From the NCBI RefSeq assembly GCF_011745365.1, contig NW_024468916.1, forward strand, positions 1,285,630 through 1,349,629: DNA of 64,000 nucleotides, in the 5' to 3' direction. The stretch comes from Cryphonectria parasitica EP155. Taxonomy: Eukaryota > Ascomycota > Sordariomycetes > Diaporthales > Cryphonectriaceae. This document shows, piece after piece, positions 1 to 12,378 of the stretch. The translations under genes and the position numbers were made by a program. The notes beneath the pieces were generated by a model. That model was given only the letters and a program-made list of their open reading frames with translations. It searched no databases and was not told where the DNA came from. How positions within the stretch are numbered: position 1 is the first letter of the stretch; every line of letters starts with the position of its first letter.

Positions 1-295
1 AGGCACCCCCACCCGTCCCGTCACAGATCTGATTCGGGAGTGTGCACTTACATAGTGCAACCACGCCAGCGCCTCGACTCATTCCACCGCAACCGGTATC
101 TTCTCGTCAAGTTACATTTTTCGCCCCGATGGTACCCACTTTGATTCCATGATTCGCATGGCCACCTGAATAAAATCAATTGGCCCGCCCCTCCAATAAG
201 CAAGCCCTCCTGATCTTCGAATTTCTCTACTTCATCCTGTCCTCGCAACGCGCGACAACATCTCTGTTGCTGAGCAGACACAAAAATCGGCAGCC
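1..295. other. upstream region of the creD-like gene
   Basis: Probable promoter and leader of the arrestin gene. I recognise no coding sequence or specific site in it. Confidence 0.5.
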
Positions 296-2367
296 ATGCC
301 TCACTTTAACCCTCTGGCTAACGTCACGGGGCGCAACGCCTATACGCTCTTCGACATTCGGTAAGTTTGTTCCACCAGGTACAGGGTCTCCTCTCTTGGG
401 CCCATATACGTCTCTCTTTGTGTGGTCTCATAGGCTGACATGGCACCGACTCCCAAGACTCGACAATGACTTTATTGTTTTTCGCGGCAACGACCACGAA
501 TCCTCTGGGCAGTTGCTCAAGGGTACTCTTGTGCTATGCCTACCAGCACCTCTCCGGATCGAAGATGTGCACCTGAGGCTGCTGGGGACAGAGCGGCTGA
601 AGTGAGTCAGCCTGTTCCTCGTGATGTAGATTTTTAAGGGGCGCCTTAGTCGGCTAACAGCCCCTGCAGCTGGACCGATGCGCGTATCACGCCTACAGGC
701 ATCTCGAATCAGAAAGTCGATCGCAACCAGACTTTCTATGACCACAGGTGGCCAAATTTCATCGGGGGCAAGGGCAAGACAATCGTGTTGGACAAGGGCA
801 ACTACGAATGGCCCTTTGAGCTCATGCTTCCCGGCGACTTCTGTGAGAGCATCGAGGGCATGCCGGAGGCCAGTATTACGTACCACCTGAAGGCCACGGT
901 TGCGCGAGGGAAGCTCGCATACGACCTGCATGCGAAGAAGAGGCTGCGTATAATACGGACGCTGGAGTCATCGGCGCTGGAATTTCTGCACGCTATGAGT
1001 GTCGAAAATATATGGCCAAACAAGGTGGAATACAGCATCGTTATCCCCCAGAAGGCTGTCGTTTTCGGCTCCTCGATCCCGCTCGAGACCAGGTTTACGC
1101 CACTACTCAAGGGCCTAAAGATCGGCGAGATCAACTGCAAATTAATGGAGGTCCACGAGATCGTCCTGACGACTCCAACCGGGCACACCGTTCGTGAGCA
1201 TAAGAGAGAGCGCGAGGTGAAGCACTGGGCTCTCTCAATCAACCACGACGAGCATTGGAACGACATGATCGACGATTCCGGGCAGGAAGGTTGGGTGCTG
1301 AACACGGACCTCGATCTCCCCAAGAAGCTGGGCAAGTGCATGCAAGACACCAATGTGCACGGCATCAAGATTCGCCATAAGCTCAAGCTGGTGGTCGCAC
1401 TGCACAACCCGGACGGCCATGTCTCAGAGGTGAGTCGTCTCGAGATCCAAGCGAGTCACATCCTGTCAAATATTAACCATTGCTACAGCTCCGTGCGACA
1501 CTACCTGTAACGATATTTATCTCTCCCAACATGCCCCTGGACGAGGATGGCAACCTAGTTCGTCAGGCGCCGCACGAAACGGCAACGGTGCAACGCATGG
1601 TTGGCATTGCGCCCCCTGGTTACGGAGAACACATCCTAGACCAGCTCTACGATGATGTGGACATGAACGGCCTAAGCAGTGGGCTCCAGACGCCAGCAAT
1701 CCAATCGGGAGTCAACACTCCGTTCTATGCTCTCTCTAGGGCTGGTTCGGCTGAGAACCTGCATCACATGGGTGGGTACCAGGCAGTCCCTCCTGCGGCG
1801 CTTAGCTCGCGGCTGCAGGATGTGTCTCTGGCTGCAGGAGACAGGAATTCATCGTACAACAGCCTGAACGGTGCATCTTTGCGAGACGGTGCCACGACGC
1901 CACACTCTACACACGCTCCGACCGACAGCAACCACAATTCGCCACCACACTCGGCTCCGCTCTCGAGATCTCACAGTGGCGAGGACTACTCCGGCATCAA
2001 CACCCCGGAGCACCTTGAGTTTGAAGAGCTCAACAAGGTGCCGAGTTACTCAACCGCTGTGAAGACGCCAGTACGACCTTTGAGTACAATGGAGGGAACG
2101 GCCCTACCCGACTACAATATGGCAGTCAGCGCACCGAACTCGCCTACCATCACGACTGCGCACGTTTCGAACCCCCTCGACTCGATCCCTGAAGTACGAA
2201 CGTCCGACGCTGACCAGGCGCCTGTGCCGCCCAGACCACGCCCCTCTCGAAGACAGACGTCGCTAGGCTTCAGCAACCTGCTGCGTCACCACCACAACGA
2301 CGGCATTGAGGACGACGTGAGACGGAGGTTGCATCTTCTGCAAGCTCGGGCCCAGACACCGTACTAG
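296..2367 (+). CDS. creD: creD/Rod1-type alpha-arrestin (HECT ubiquitin ligase adaptor)
   Basis: Four exons (296-360, 458-601, 670-1429, 1489-2367) give 615 residues. The N-terminal half is an arrestin N domain (about 20-180) with the family signature RLDNDFIVFRG; an arrestin C domain follows (about 190-335). The C-terminal half is Ser/Pro/Thr-rich and low in complexity. It holds a true PPxY motif (PPGY, 365-368) plus VPSY (507-510) and LPDY (529-532), the kind of motif bound by WW domains of Rsp5/HulA ligases. Known role of the family: selects plasma-membrane transporters for ubiquitination and endocytosis, linked to carbon catabolite control (creD/HulA in Aspergillus). Intron 1 is taken to end at AAG 457 because this restores the conserved FDIRLDNDF junction and leaves a CTGAC branch site about 18 nt upstream; TAG 433 is in frame too but inserts eight unconserved residues. 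Length matches the family. Confidence 0.93.
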
Positions 2368-4415
2368 AAGTATCGGTGGGCACGACTCACATCAGTCTCG
2401 GCCGGCCATTGACAGTCACGAGGAGACCCGAGGGCCATGGAGAGAAGCGACATGCCACAACTGTCATTTAGCTATGTATTACATCTGACAGCGACCACCG
2501 ACTATGTGCCTACGACTACATACCTCTATCGACACTCACTATCTCAGCACTCGCTTTTTGTTCTTTAAACCCCCCCCCCCCCCCCCAATATTACTGGACG
2601 GCACTAGAGCGGGCTCGCATGCAGAACATGGCGTTTTTTGGTATTTTTTTTTGGGAGTATTGAGGGACAGGCATCTTAGAAGGGAGAAATGGCGTTGCTT
2701 TGCACAGAAGGGTCAGAAAGACTGCATTCCAGGGGGGCGGTTCTACATTTTATGGCACATTGTGTTTCTTGATCGATATACCCCAAACTCGCCTTCACCT
2801 GGTAGAAATGCATATAACGCATCTGGAAAAAAAAAGGCTGAGCGCCTTAACCCTTGATGCAATAATGAATGCGCGTGCTACTGAACTTCATAATGGATTG
2901 GTCACTGACATCTCCTTGACTGATATGAGAGTGCGCTATCTTGAAAGTTCCCAAGGAGAGAATGCTCTCCAAAGCTCATCTCTATACAACTAAACAAACA
3001 CTACGCAAAGCTTTGGACTGGGTGACATGATGGGTCCTGAAAGGAAAGCCTCTTATGTGGAGTATTGGGCAGGTCCAGATGTCATGTGTCGCGATTGGGG
3101 GAATCAGAAATCAGCATCCTCGATAAGGACACGGGATTTTCAATTTGACATGGACTGATGTTGTTTAACGAGAATTGATGACTGAATTCTTACTTTAGTA
3201 TTTTTTTCAGGATGCAATCATGTTGGAATGTAAAGTGAATCTTGACCTGAATTGAAGAAGCCACTAGAGTAATGCTTGTACAGTCATTTATTTCTGGGAT
3301 GAAAAATGCCAAACAACCACCAGCATTTGCCGCGACTCTTCACTTCTTCGGTATGACGTGCTCGTGGCGAGGGAGCACAGTTCATGTTATTGTCTATTTC
3401 ACATTACAGCGAGGGCTTTTAGCAGACTTGTGAGTCATCTTGGCTGCCACACACGGCGGGCATGGTGGAATGGCGCTCACCAAAAAAACAAGCCGTCCTA
3501 TGCCGAAGTTGGGAAGGGAGGGGTCTGCAAACAAGCACACATGTGATGCATCAGAGGACTTGCTGGCAAGGAACTAAAACCATTTCTTTTAGGCGATCTA
3601 TTTACGCTGTGACGTCACACTTTAGATATCTAGCCGTAACATTCACTAGTAGCTCTTCGTTTAGGTCAATATATAAGTCCCAATCGTCGGGCCGTCATCT
3701 GCAGTGCGTTGGGTTATGTATGCTTGTCTTGGATGCGATATAGATTGTCAACCCTTCGCGCCAGTTTGGAACCTCGATACGATTCCTCAGCAATTAGCTT
3801 ACTACAGTAGGATCATTATCTCTTTTTATAAACATAAGAGGTAAGTCCTATTTTGGTATTATGTGGCGCGCTTGAGGCGGGAAAAGAGAGCGCAAGCCCT
3901 TCCCTTGCCTTACACATTTCTCCCCCATCAAAGACAAGTGTTGTGGTATGGCTTCATGACCGGCCCCCACACAAGCTCAAGGTTCTCATCGGTCAATCTC
4001 GCGTCGAGATCGCCAGCAGGGGTCAGATGCTTCTCGCTTGCTTGATAGCGCCGCGGCGGCAATTCACCTTGGACCCCTGCGTGCTGTGTGGTCCGATGGG
4101 AATAGGTGGATATCACCTCATCTGCCAGGGAGGCCGTCGACTGCTATGGCTCGCCTCTCCCTGGTAACATTGTTAGACGATCACCCTCGCTCAAAAGCGT
4201 GTGTCGAGAAAGTTCTCCGCTGTCTGCTTGTTTTGTCAAAATCCCCGCGCGCAACTGCACGAGCTGGTCTTCGGACATTTTAATCTTCTGCTCCAGGTAC
4301 GTCAAGAGAAAGGGAACTGACAAATCTGCCGCCAGGAACGCCGTTTGTACGAGACTTCCCCTGAACGCGCCCTATTTTATCGTCGAGTGGCCACCACGAG
4401 TCGAACCTTTTCAGT
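2368..4415. other. intergenic, creD to slm1
   Basis: 2.0 kb between two plus-strand genes. It holds a run of 17 C (2570-2586) in the probable 3' region of creD and AT-richer sequence around 2800-3350. Short frames are present, but none has convincing codon use or splice structure. No gene is seen. Confidence 0.6.
2570..2586. repeat. poly-C run, 17 nt
   Basis: An uninterrupted run of 17 C about 200 bp after the creD stop codon. Similar runs recur through the window in introns and intergenic DNA. Confidence 0.9.
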
Positions 4416-6561
4416 ATGGCCGAAGCAGGACAGCCGTTGACCCTGAGAACGGGCACCACCATGTCGAGCACCCTCAGCGGGGATGCTGTTCCCGACACAG
4501 ACCCTACTACCGTACGTCACATTGTTCCTCTTCCCGCTCCCAGGTCTCTCCGACAAGACTCGAGCGTCTGCTGACACACTCTTCCTTCTTGCCTTGGGAC
4601 ACAGACCGCCGGCCTCCTTGCCGAGCGCCTGCAAGCGTGGAAGCATGCCGTGGGCTACCTCGAAGACTACATGGGCGCGATTGAAAAGATCCACAAGGAG
4701 CAGAGCAAGGAATACGAAAAGGTCCTCAAGACCATCTCCAAGCCCCTGCGCGAGGGTTACCACTTCGACCAAAACCTTGGCGGCGTCGCCGGCTTCTACG
4801 AGAACCTGCGACAGAACACGCAGGCGTTGATCAACAGCAACGCCGAGACCGAGAAGAGTATCAAGGGGTCCGTCCTGCCGATCCTGGACCGTCTGCACAA
4901 GGAGATCAAGAACAAGGTCAAGGAGCTGTCCTCGGGCGCACAGAAGGGTGCCAAGGATGTCGAGAAGGCGCGCAACACCACACAGAAACACATTGAGCTG
5001 CTCGGACAGCACTCGGCTAGCTTCGAGTCCACCGGTGGCAAGATGAACCCCAGCGATGACCCGTACGTCCTCCACAGGGGCGTGCTCCACCGCCTGCACA
5101 AGCAGGTCATCGAGGAGAACAACCACCGGAACGACCTGGTCGCGGTCCAGCAGAATTTTGAGGCCTTCGAGGCGCACGTCATCCAGGTCCTGCAGCAGGC
5201 TATGGAGACCTTCAACCAGTTCGCCGGGGGCCAGGCACTGAAGACACAGGCCCTCTACACGGACATGCTGGCTGCCGTCCAGCGCATCCCGCCAGACTTT
5301 GAGTGGAAGGCCTTCCAGCAGCGCAGCGCGGAGCTGCTCGTCAACCCCAACGACCCGCCCAGGACGGTGGAGGCCATCTCGTTCCCCAACCAGGACCACT
5401 CGTCGACCAGGCCGCTGATCGAGGGCAGCCTGGAGCGCAAGTCGCGCAATAAGCTGTCGTGGGGCTGGTCCAGTGGCTACTACGTGGTGACGGCGTCCAA
5501 GTACCTACACGAGTTCAAGGACTCGGACAATGTCAAGAAAGACCCTACGCCCGAGCTGTCTCTGTACCTGCCTGATGCGACGATCGGTGCGCCCAACGGC
5601 GACAAGTTTAACGTCAAGGGCAAGGACCGCTCCAAGACGATGAGCAGCAAGCTCACGGGTAACTCGGAGATCAACTTCAAGGCGCACACGGCGGCGGATG
5701 CCGAGCGGTGGTACGAGGTCATCCGGAAGGTCTGCGGCGCAACAGGCCCGGCACTGTCAGCCGACAGCGTGCCCACGAGCCCGGTTGCTGCTAGCGGCAG
5801 CGGCGGCGACTCTCCGGTAATGACCGAGGCCCACGACCCGGAAATCGAGAAGAAGGCGGAGGCGGCGGCGCCAGCGGAGGCACATCGCACGGAGGGAGCG
5901 ACTGGAATCGAGGGTACTAACCAAGGACTTGTCGAGCAGACGCACCAGGAGTCGGGTATCACCGGCGAAGCAGCGGGAACAACCAAAGGTAAGGACTCTT
6001 TTCTTATGAAACTATCTGCTGGACTATAAACCTCATTGCTATTTGGACTCATATTCTCGTCCCCCCCCCCCCCATGAGGTCGGCAGTTGGCTTGTTGCTG
6101 CTGACCACTAACACTATCTTGCTTCAGCATCGGCGACCTAGGACTTTTCCGAGGCGCACACAGCTACGATCACGACGGGGACGGCAGATGAGAGGCGCAA
6201 GAAAGGAAAGCAGCGGCGATGGGTAAACCCGGAAGAGGAGCTACTCGGTGGCGCGCAAGCCTGGGGAAGCTTGACTAGCGGTAGTGGGGATGACGAGGGG
6301 CCAGCGAGGACAGTGGTGCAACAGCAGCAGCAGAGCACGGAGGACCGTAAACAGTTGATGAAGATGTCTTCGTTAGACGACAAGAGAGGGGAGGAGGCTG
6401 GAAGAAGCAACAGCAACAGCAACAGCAGCACCAGAGCGGGCAAGAGTCTCTACAACGACAAAAAGCTGAGCCTCACCAAGCCATGGCGCTCGAGATACCC
6501 CACCCCTCACGACCTCAAGGAGCAGTTGACACGCAGCTCAGCGAGTGACGACGGGGCCTAG
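4416..6561 (+). CDS. slm1: Slm1/Slm2-type BAR-PH domain protein (TORC2 effector)
   Basis: Exon 1 is 4416-4511 and exon 2 is 4605-5988. Residues 33 to about 265 form a long helical region of the Slm1 F-BAR-like type; residues about 303-412 form a PH domain, followed by an Ala/Glu/Pro-rich tail. In yeast such proteins bind PI(4,5)P2 at eisosome-type membrane domains, and bring substrates to TORC2. The last exon is uncertain. The strongest acceptor (CAG 6125-6127, just after a CTAAC branch site) adds only Ala-Ser-Ala-Thr before TAG 6139-6141, giving 497 residues. A second acceptor (CAG 6161-6163) skips that stop and gives 625 residues, ending at 6561 with a basic, Gln- and Asn/Ser-rich extension. 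The long span is listed; the short form may be the main product. The intron contains a run of 13 C. Confidence 0.85.
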
Positions 6562-8110
6562 GGAGCCGGAGCCTCGGTGTGGGAGGTGGAGGACCGTGCT
6601 GGGGTTGGTGGCAGTAGGCGCTGGAAACCTTAGTAGTTGATGCACATGTGCTTCTTGGGCGAGGCGAGGCAAATCAATGAGGCTGCTTAACTGCTCTTTT
6701 TTGGTAGTGGTAATGGTGGCTTGATGAGGGGTTGTCTATGTAAGCGTTTGAAGGTGTGTGTGTGTATGGTTGCTATAGATCATGTTGATGCGAGCCGGTT
6801 ATTGCCTTGATCGCATCCTGCTGTTCTCTCGGTTGACGGAGCAGACTGGGTTACTACAACTTGCCCTCAAAACGTATACGACGTTACTTACGATGATGCA
6901 TGAAACTATCGATTCATTCCTATTGTTCTTAATACACATCGGAAGCAAGCAAAGCGAGCAGGATTACCTATCCATTCTTTTGTTACTGACTCATTCTCTC
7001 TTTATCAGGGTCTTCGTCTTGTTCTCTTTGTCGTGTGTGGTGTGTGATGCCAAGTGACTTCTTGTTCAGCCTTGGCTTGGGCCTAGGCCTGACCTACCCC
7101 ACCAAACCCAAGTTTGACGTTGCATTGGATCCGATTCAGCCATCGGGGGTGGGGGTTGATTATGTTTATCCATTTTCCGCTGCAGTTGGTTTCTCTTGTG
7201 CGTTTCACTGTTTCATTCTCTGGGAGGGAGCCTGGGGGGGGGGGGGGGAGGGGCCGCTTGATCTCATTCATCTCGGCAAAGCAGGACTGTAAATAAACTG
7301 TTTCCGGGCGCTTAGAGGGCACACGACATATGACACCTTGCATCCATTGGTGCTTGGTCCAACGGATTGTTTTTATACTTGGTCTGCAGTAGTTATACAC
7401 TGTGGTTGTGTGGGTGGGTGGGTAGGTGGGGGGTGAGACAAGCCATGCTAGGTGACAAAAAAGGAAAAGAAGGAAGAAGAAAAAAGAGTAGAGAGGGGGG
7501 GGACAGAGAGAAACAAAAAGTCCGCCGGTGGAGGGTAAGCCGTCGCTTGTTTCGGGGAGGGAAGGGTGTATTGATGTTCACCTGTTGGGACGATGGGAGG
7601 GGAAGGGAAGAGAAGGTTGCAGGAGGTGGGCGTACAAGGGGAAGGAAGTGCCAGTAAAAATTGGGATGCACGCTCATTCGTTGCTCTTTCCTCCTCGTTT
7701 CTCTCCTCTGCTCACATCTCAACTGCATCGTTCTTGCCGCGCCTTAACACTACATGATTCTTTCCGGTTCCTGTTGTTTGCTTGCTTGCTTGCGCCTCCC
7801 GTCTCAGTCATGGTGGGGCTATTTTGTTGCAAATCAAATGATATCATACCACCTCCTTACTTATTTGCCTTACTCGTGGGTTAAATTGATTAGGGCCACA
7901 CGAGTCTGGATTGATCCGCTTCACCTTGATGGATATGCGTTGGGGGAAAGAAGGTCAGCCAGCCAGTTCGTCGATTCGCTGCCCACGAGGCTCTCAGCCC
8001 TCGAATACAAGCTGCCATGCTGCCCACGCTGGGTCTCACACTGTGGGCCCCCTCCCCCTTAGAAGGAGCGGCCCGGGCAGCCCTGGTCATCCCCCATGCG
8101 CGCAGTGTAC

Positions 8111-8150
8111 AGTGCAGTGCAGTGCAGTGCATCGCATCGCATCGCATCGC
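8111..8150. repeat. two abutting pentamer arrays
   Basis: Four perfect copies of AGTGC (8111-8130) are followed directly by four perfect copies of ATCGC (8131-8150). Confidence 0.95.
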
Positions 8151-8358
8151 AGCTGCATTGCAAGCGCCCGCCCTGTATACTCGCAGGGGAGCAGGAAGAA
8201 GGGAGGGCAGGGCAGGGCAGGGGTGGGAGGTGAAGGAGGGTCGACGGCTCGCCGGATCACTCAAATTTCCCTCAACCTGCAAGGCACTAGGCCGGAAAAG
8301 AGAATATAGGGCAAAAGGGCAAACAAGCGACGGAGGAAGGGAGAAGGGTGTCATTAGG

Positions 8359-8374
8359 TACGTACGTACGTACG
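8359..8374. repeat. TACG tetranucleotide repeat
   Basis: Four copies of TACG; the unit is nearly self-complementary (GTAC/CGTA), so the array is palindromic. Confidence 0.9.
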
Positions 8375-9104
8375 CTGGCCGAGAAGCGGCCCCTCTCTGC
8401 CTGTCTGTCATGTCGCTGTCCCATCTGAGCGGAGAGAAGCTTCCTTGGGCAGAAAAGAGATCCGGAGTTAGGGCACGATGGAGGAGGTCCCCTCTGAATC
8501 GCAGACTAATCAAAAGACGTGTGTACAAGACATTGACGTACGGGGATAGATGTACGTCTTCTTTGGTCCTTTCTCCTCCAGCAAAAGCGACACCTTCGAC
8601 CGCCCTGCCCCAGAGCCCGCTGTACTGTACTCCTTGGCGCCATGCCGTCTCTCGGCTCAAGGTTCGATCGCCTAACAGGGATCCTGGGGGGGGGAAGGGA
8701 CGGGCCCATGTCAGCTTCGCTCTCTCTACCCAAGGTCGGGCGTGTTGGATCGGGTCCCCAATTGTTGCAGGAGGGCACGACGAGATCTTTCATCCCTCCC
8801 CAAGAGCTCCTTCGGTACTGGTATGGATTCCCCCCGGCGAGCAGAAACGATCTCGGTACCAAGTTTTGAGCTTCAGGCCGCAGAAAGGGTGAGCGAGAGG
8901 CTCATGACGCAGGTCTGCCCGCCCTGGCTCTTACTGCTGACATTCACGATCTACGCCCCACACCTACATACTACGATAGTATCTATAGGTACTCTGATAC
9001 GGTATGGTGCAGTATTACTACACTCTTCCACTTTAGACCTGATGGGGCAGTGTGAATGGGGAGTCTCACCTAATTATAGGGAACGGATTGTCCACTAGGG
9101 CTGC

Positions 9105-9126
9105 GTCGGCGTCGGCGTCGGCGTCT
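9105..9126. repeat. GTCGGC hexanucleotide repeat
   Basis: About 3.5 copies of GTCGGC in a gene-free region. Confidence 0.85.
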
Positions 9127-10492
9127 GTGTCCTTTTTATTTATTTCTTTTTTTATTTCTTTGTTTTTGTCTCTCACTGAGGCGGGAGGGATCTAGTATTT
9201 GACAGATCAGAAGTAGCTTGCGGTTGCATCACAGCAAGTCGCAGAGCGCCTGGCTGCGCTGACAGCTGCAGAGAAACCCCCTTCCCCCCAGAAGGGTGCC
9301 ACACTCGGTCCTGACGAGATGCTGCTCGTTTGTGTCCACAGATTTTTAGTCCTCGCTGCAGGTCATAAGCTCGGTAGTGAAGCCACAGCACAGTGCCTTG
9401 CCCCCCAGGGATTGTCTTTTAACAACAAGAAAGGTGGGCCCAAAAACAGAGAGTCCTCCAGCAGCCGCCTCGTGTCGTGAGAACAAAGTCCTTCCCCCTG
9501 TCCATCTGTATCCCTGCCCGTCACCGAAAATTTGGCTTTGAAAGAGCAGTGATACACCCAATAATTATGAGGTCAACAAGTCAATCTAGGACAACCCGAT
9601 CTAGGACCTCAATTGTTCCAAGTCCTGCGGCTCAGCCGAACGATGAGAGATAGACACTGAGCCTATCTGGGCGGGGCTATGCACATCAGGAGGCACATCA
9701 CATCACCACCGTCTTCTTCTTTTGGAAAGACGCCAGACCATTTTTACGTTTCTATTGGCATCTCATCACAGGACACAGCGCAGCAGGAGGAGGGAAGGAG
9801 TCCGCCGAGCCGATGATCTGCTTCTGCAGCAGCTCTCGAGTTCCTTGGACTCAATTGTCCAATGATTCTCGTAGGTCCACCACACGATTGTCCATTGGTT
9901 CACACTGCATATGCCATGTACAAGTAGATTGGAGAGATGGCTTGCGGCTCTCTGCTGCCGTGTCTGCACAACGGCTCCAGTGCATTGGTACAGTACCCCC
10001 GGCATCAGCAGCAGAACTCACCAATGATTGATGCTCCTCGGCTTGGTTGCATGGAGGCTGTATTCCAACGACATCGGAACGCTCTCCATCTTGACTGATT
10101 CATCACAGGGTGCACGCTATCAAAAGACAACCCTTTTTTCCCTCTCTTCCTCCAACTGGTACGTTCATACAGATGTACTATGTACACATGTGTTCTTATA
10201 TGGATGTGTGTATATACTATAGTATACATCCTTCCCCCAACATCCCTGCAGAACACCGCCCTAGGGTGGCATCAACAGGGATGGGATGCCCTGGCCTGGT
10301 CCAGGCGAGACAATTTTTGGCTGGGGTAACACCATCACCATCGCCAACTCGACGCAATTCCTGGTTGGGGGCTGGACGCCTGATCGCCTTGTCTGCAAAA
10401 CCCGCGACCACAAACTGCGGCCCATGGCGGACTGCTGCTTCAGGTCAATCGTCGATCCTCACCTGTCTGGTCAGGCCTAGCTGGAGCCTCAG

Positions 10493-10514
10493 CCACCACC
10501 ACCACCACCACCAC
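10493..10514. repeat. CAC trinucleotide repeat
   Basis: About seven CAC units; not within a supported gene. Confidence 0.85.
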
Positions 10515-11207
10515 GACGTCCTGTGACGGGTGTGCGCGCATATGGCACGCCTCTGCTGAACTTACAATTACGGCAAGCCAGGTAATGGCGGAGAAGAGAG
10601 ACAAAGAGTCAGAAGCAAGGGCCGGCGGTGGATCGTGTGCTACAGGATCATTATCATCATGATCCAACTACTAGGGCCACTCGACGGCACTGACAACTTG
10701 TGCCCTGCCATTCCCCCTCCCCCCTCCCCCCTCAGCACTGATGGTGCGAACTCCATCTCCACGTGTCGTGGCTGCCAGTGCAGTATGGGAGGGTTCCTTT
10801 GTTAGTCCTTCCTGCCTATGCGGCCAAGGGTCTATGCCGCCCTCCAGGCCGGCCTACTCGTACGCCTACAGCTATGTCATCTTCTACCCTGGCCGGGCTG
10901 AAAGAGCCCTTGCAAAAGGAGCAGACGAATGCCTGTGACCAGCAGCGTCGATCGGAAAGAATTCCATGATCAAGATACGGCATTCAGTAGTCCGGGCCCA
11001 GGGATCCAGTGGATAATCAGGCGCATCTATTCCGTCAGGGTCTAGTCTTGGTCTGGCTAACTTATGCTTAATGATCAAGAAAATGAGGCGGTTCTCCGCG
11101 GAATTAAACGAGGGCAACCTGTTGCGCCCAACTGCGTCGAGGCGGGCGTGTGTGAACGGCATCGGCGGGACCAGTATGGACAATAGTGGAAGGCCTCCCT
11201 CTACATA

Positions 11208-11233
11208 CACGCGCGCGCACACACACACACAAT
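11208..11233. repeat. CG/CA dinucleotide repeat
   Basis: Alternating CG then CA dinucleotides, a purine-pyrimidine alternation. Confidence 0.85.
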
Positions 11234-12378
11234 CCACGGGGCGGGCGCTTGACAAGTGACAAGCGTTGCTCCAACAGAGAGTCATACGCTGAGTACGTGA
11301 GTAGGGAGGGGCAACAAAATCAACACCACTCTCGCTGCTCCGGCGGGCTTTGACGCTGGCAGGGAGCGCGACTGGGGGGGGGGGGGGTCTTGAATACACC
11401 TGATCGGTGTCTCTCTCACCGTAGATGCCCACCTTCTTCAGCCGAGAAACGAACTGGGCCTTGCTAGAACAACAAGCAAGCGATATTGAGGTAAGCCGCT
11501 TCCGCGCGTCTGAGGACGTCTTAGGGGTGGGTAGTCAACCTTGTCTTCCCCAAGCTGAACCAACCTACCTGCTTCCCCTACCCAGGCACAGCCTCAGCAA
11601 GCACCCTGTCACATAGCGACAGTTTTGCTACTCTATTCATGCTTGCGGCTCAAGAGGAAAAGAAAGATGAGGAAGACAAGAGAAGAAGAGAGGGGGCGGG
11701 GGAGGGGGAGGAGGGGGAAACGCCCTCCGGCACAGCAACAAACCACCCCTCCCCCCCCCCCCGGAATAGAGGAGACGCGCCAGGGGAATAACACGCATGC
11801 CTCGTACCGCAGATGCAACCGATGATTGCCAACACATCCAAAAGTAGCGCGATCTGAGTGCCTGGGAAACACCCGGGATCCGGGTCCCCTTTATACCTCG
11901 AAGTGCTTCTTGCCTACTTGCATAACTTTCGTTCTCGTCCTACCATCTCGGACGAGGCTTTCGATCGACCTCCTTCGTTGGTCTGGTAGGGGTTCTCTGA
12001 GGCTGCCTCGCTTTGTTTTTCTCTGAGACCCTATTCCACACACACCACACACACCTCCTCTCCACTTTTCGTCGCCTTAAAAGTCGCAGCAGGGCGTGTT
12101 TCCCTCATAGCATGTTCCTCTGGTGCCTCTCTCTTTCTCTCTCCCCCTCTCTCCTCTTTTCTTAAACAACACACTCTCTCCTTCTTTGAGAAATGATCTT
12201 CTCCAACCAAACCTTCTTCCTTGAGCCGGCTGTCCTTATTCTTCCTCCATGCTCCTTCCGTTATACCTTCCATGTTCCCTATGACCCTTCAGGTGGGCCT
12301 TCGTGGTTGGAACCTTCACAACAACTGTAGCTCTGCTGCCACACCACCAGATACTCGAGTTTATACCAGATCTTCAAG

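Larger units (their letters stand above)
6562..12378. other. 5.8-kb gene-free region upstream of the Clr5-domain gene
   Basis: No supportable gene. The region is rich in simple repeats and homopolymer runs: 15 G (7234-7248), abutting pentamer arrays (8111-8150), TACG repeats (8359-8374), GTCGGC repeats (9105-9126), CAC repeats (10493-10514), CA repeats (11208-11233) and 14 G (11374-11387). The last 450 bp are strongly pyrimidine-rich, like a fungal 5' leader. Overlapping frames of up to about 290 codons occur on both strands around 7.9-8.9 kb; they look accidental. Confidence 0.6.

Noticed and set aside
7890..8892. Overlapping frames of 256 (minus) and 291 (plus) codons
   Set aside because: They cover the same low-complexity, repeat-containing GC-rich DNA on both strands, with no motif, no biased codon use and no splice support.
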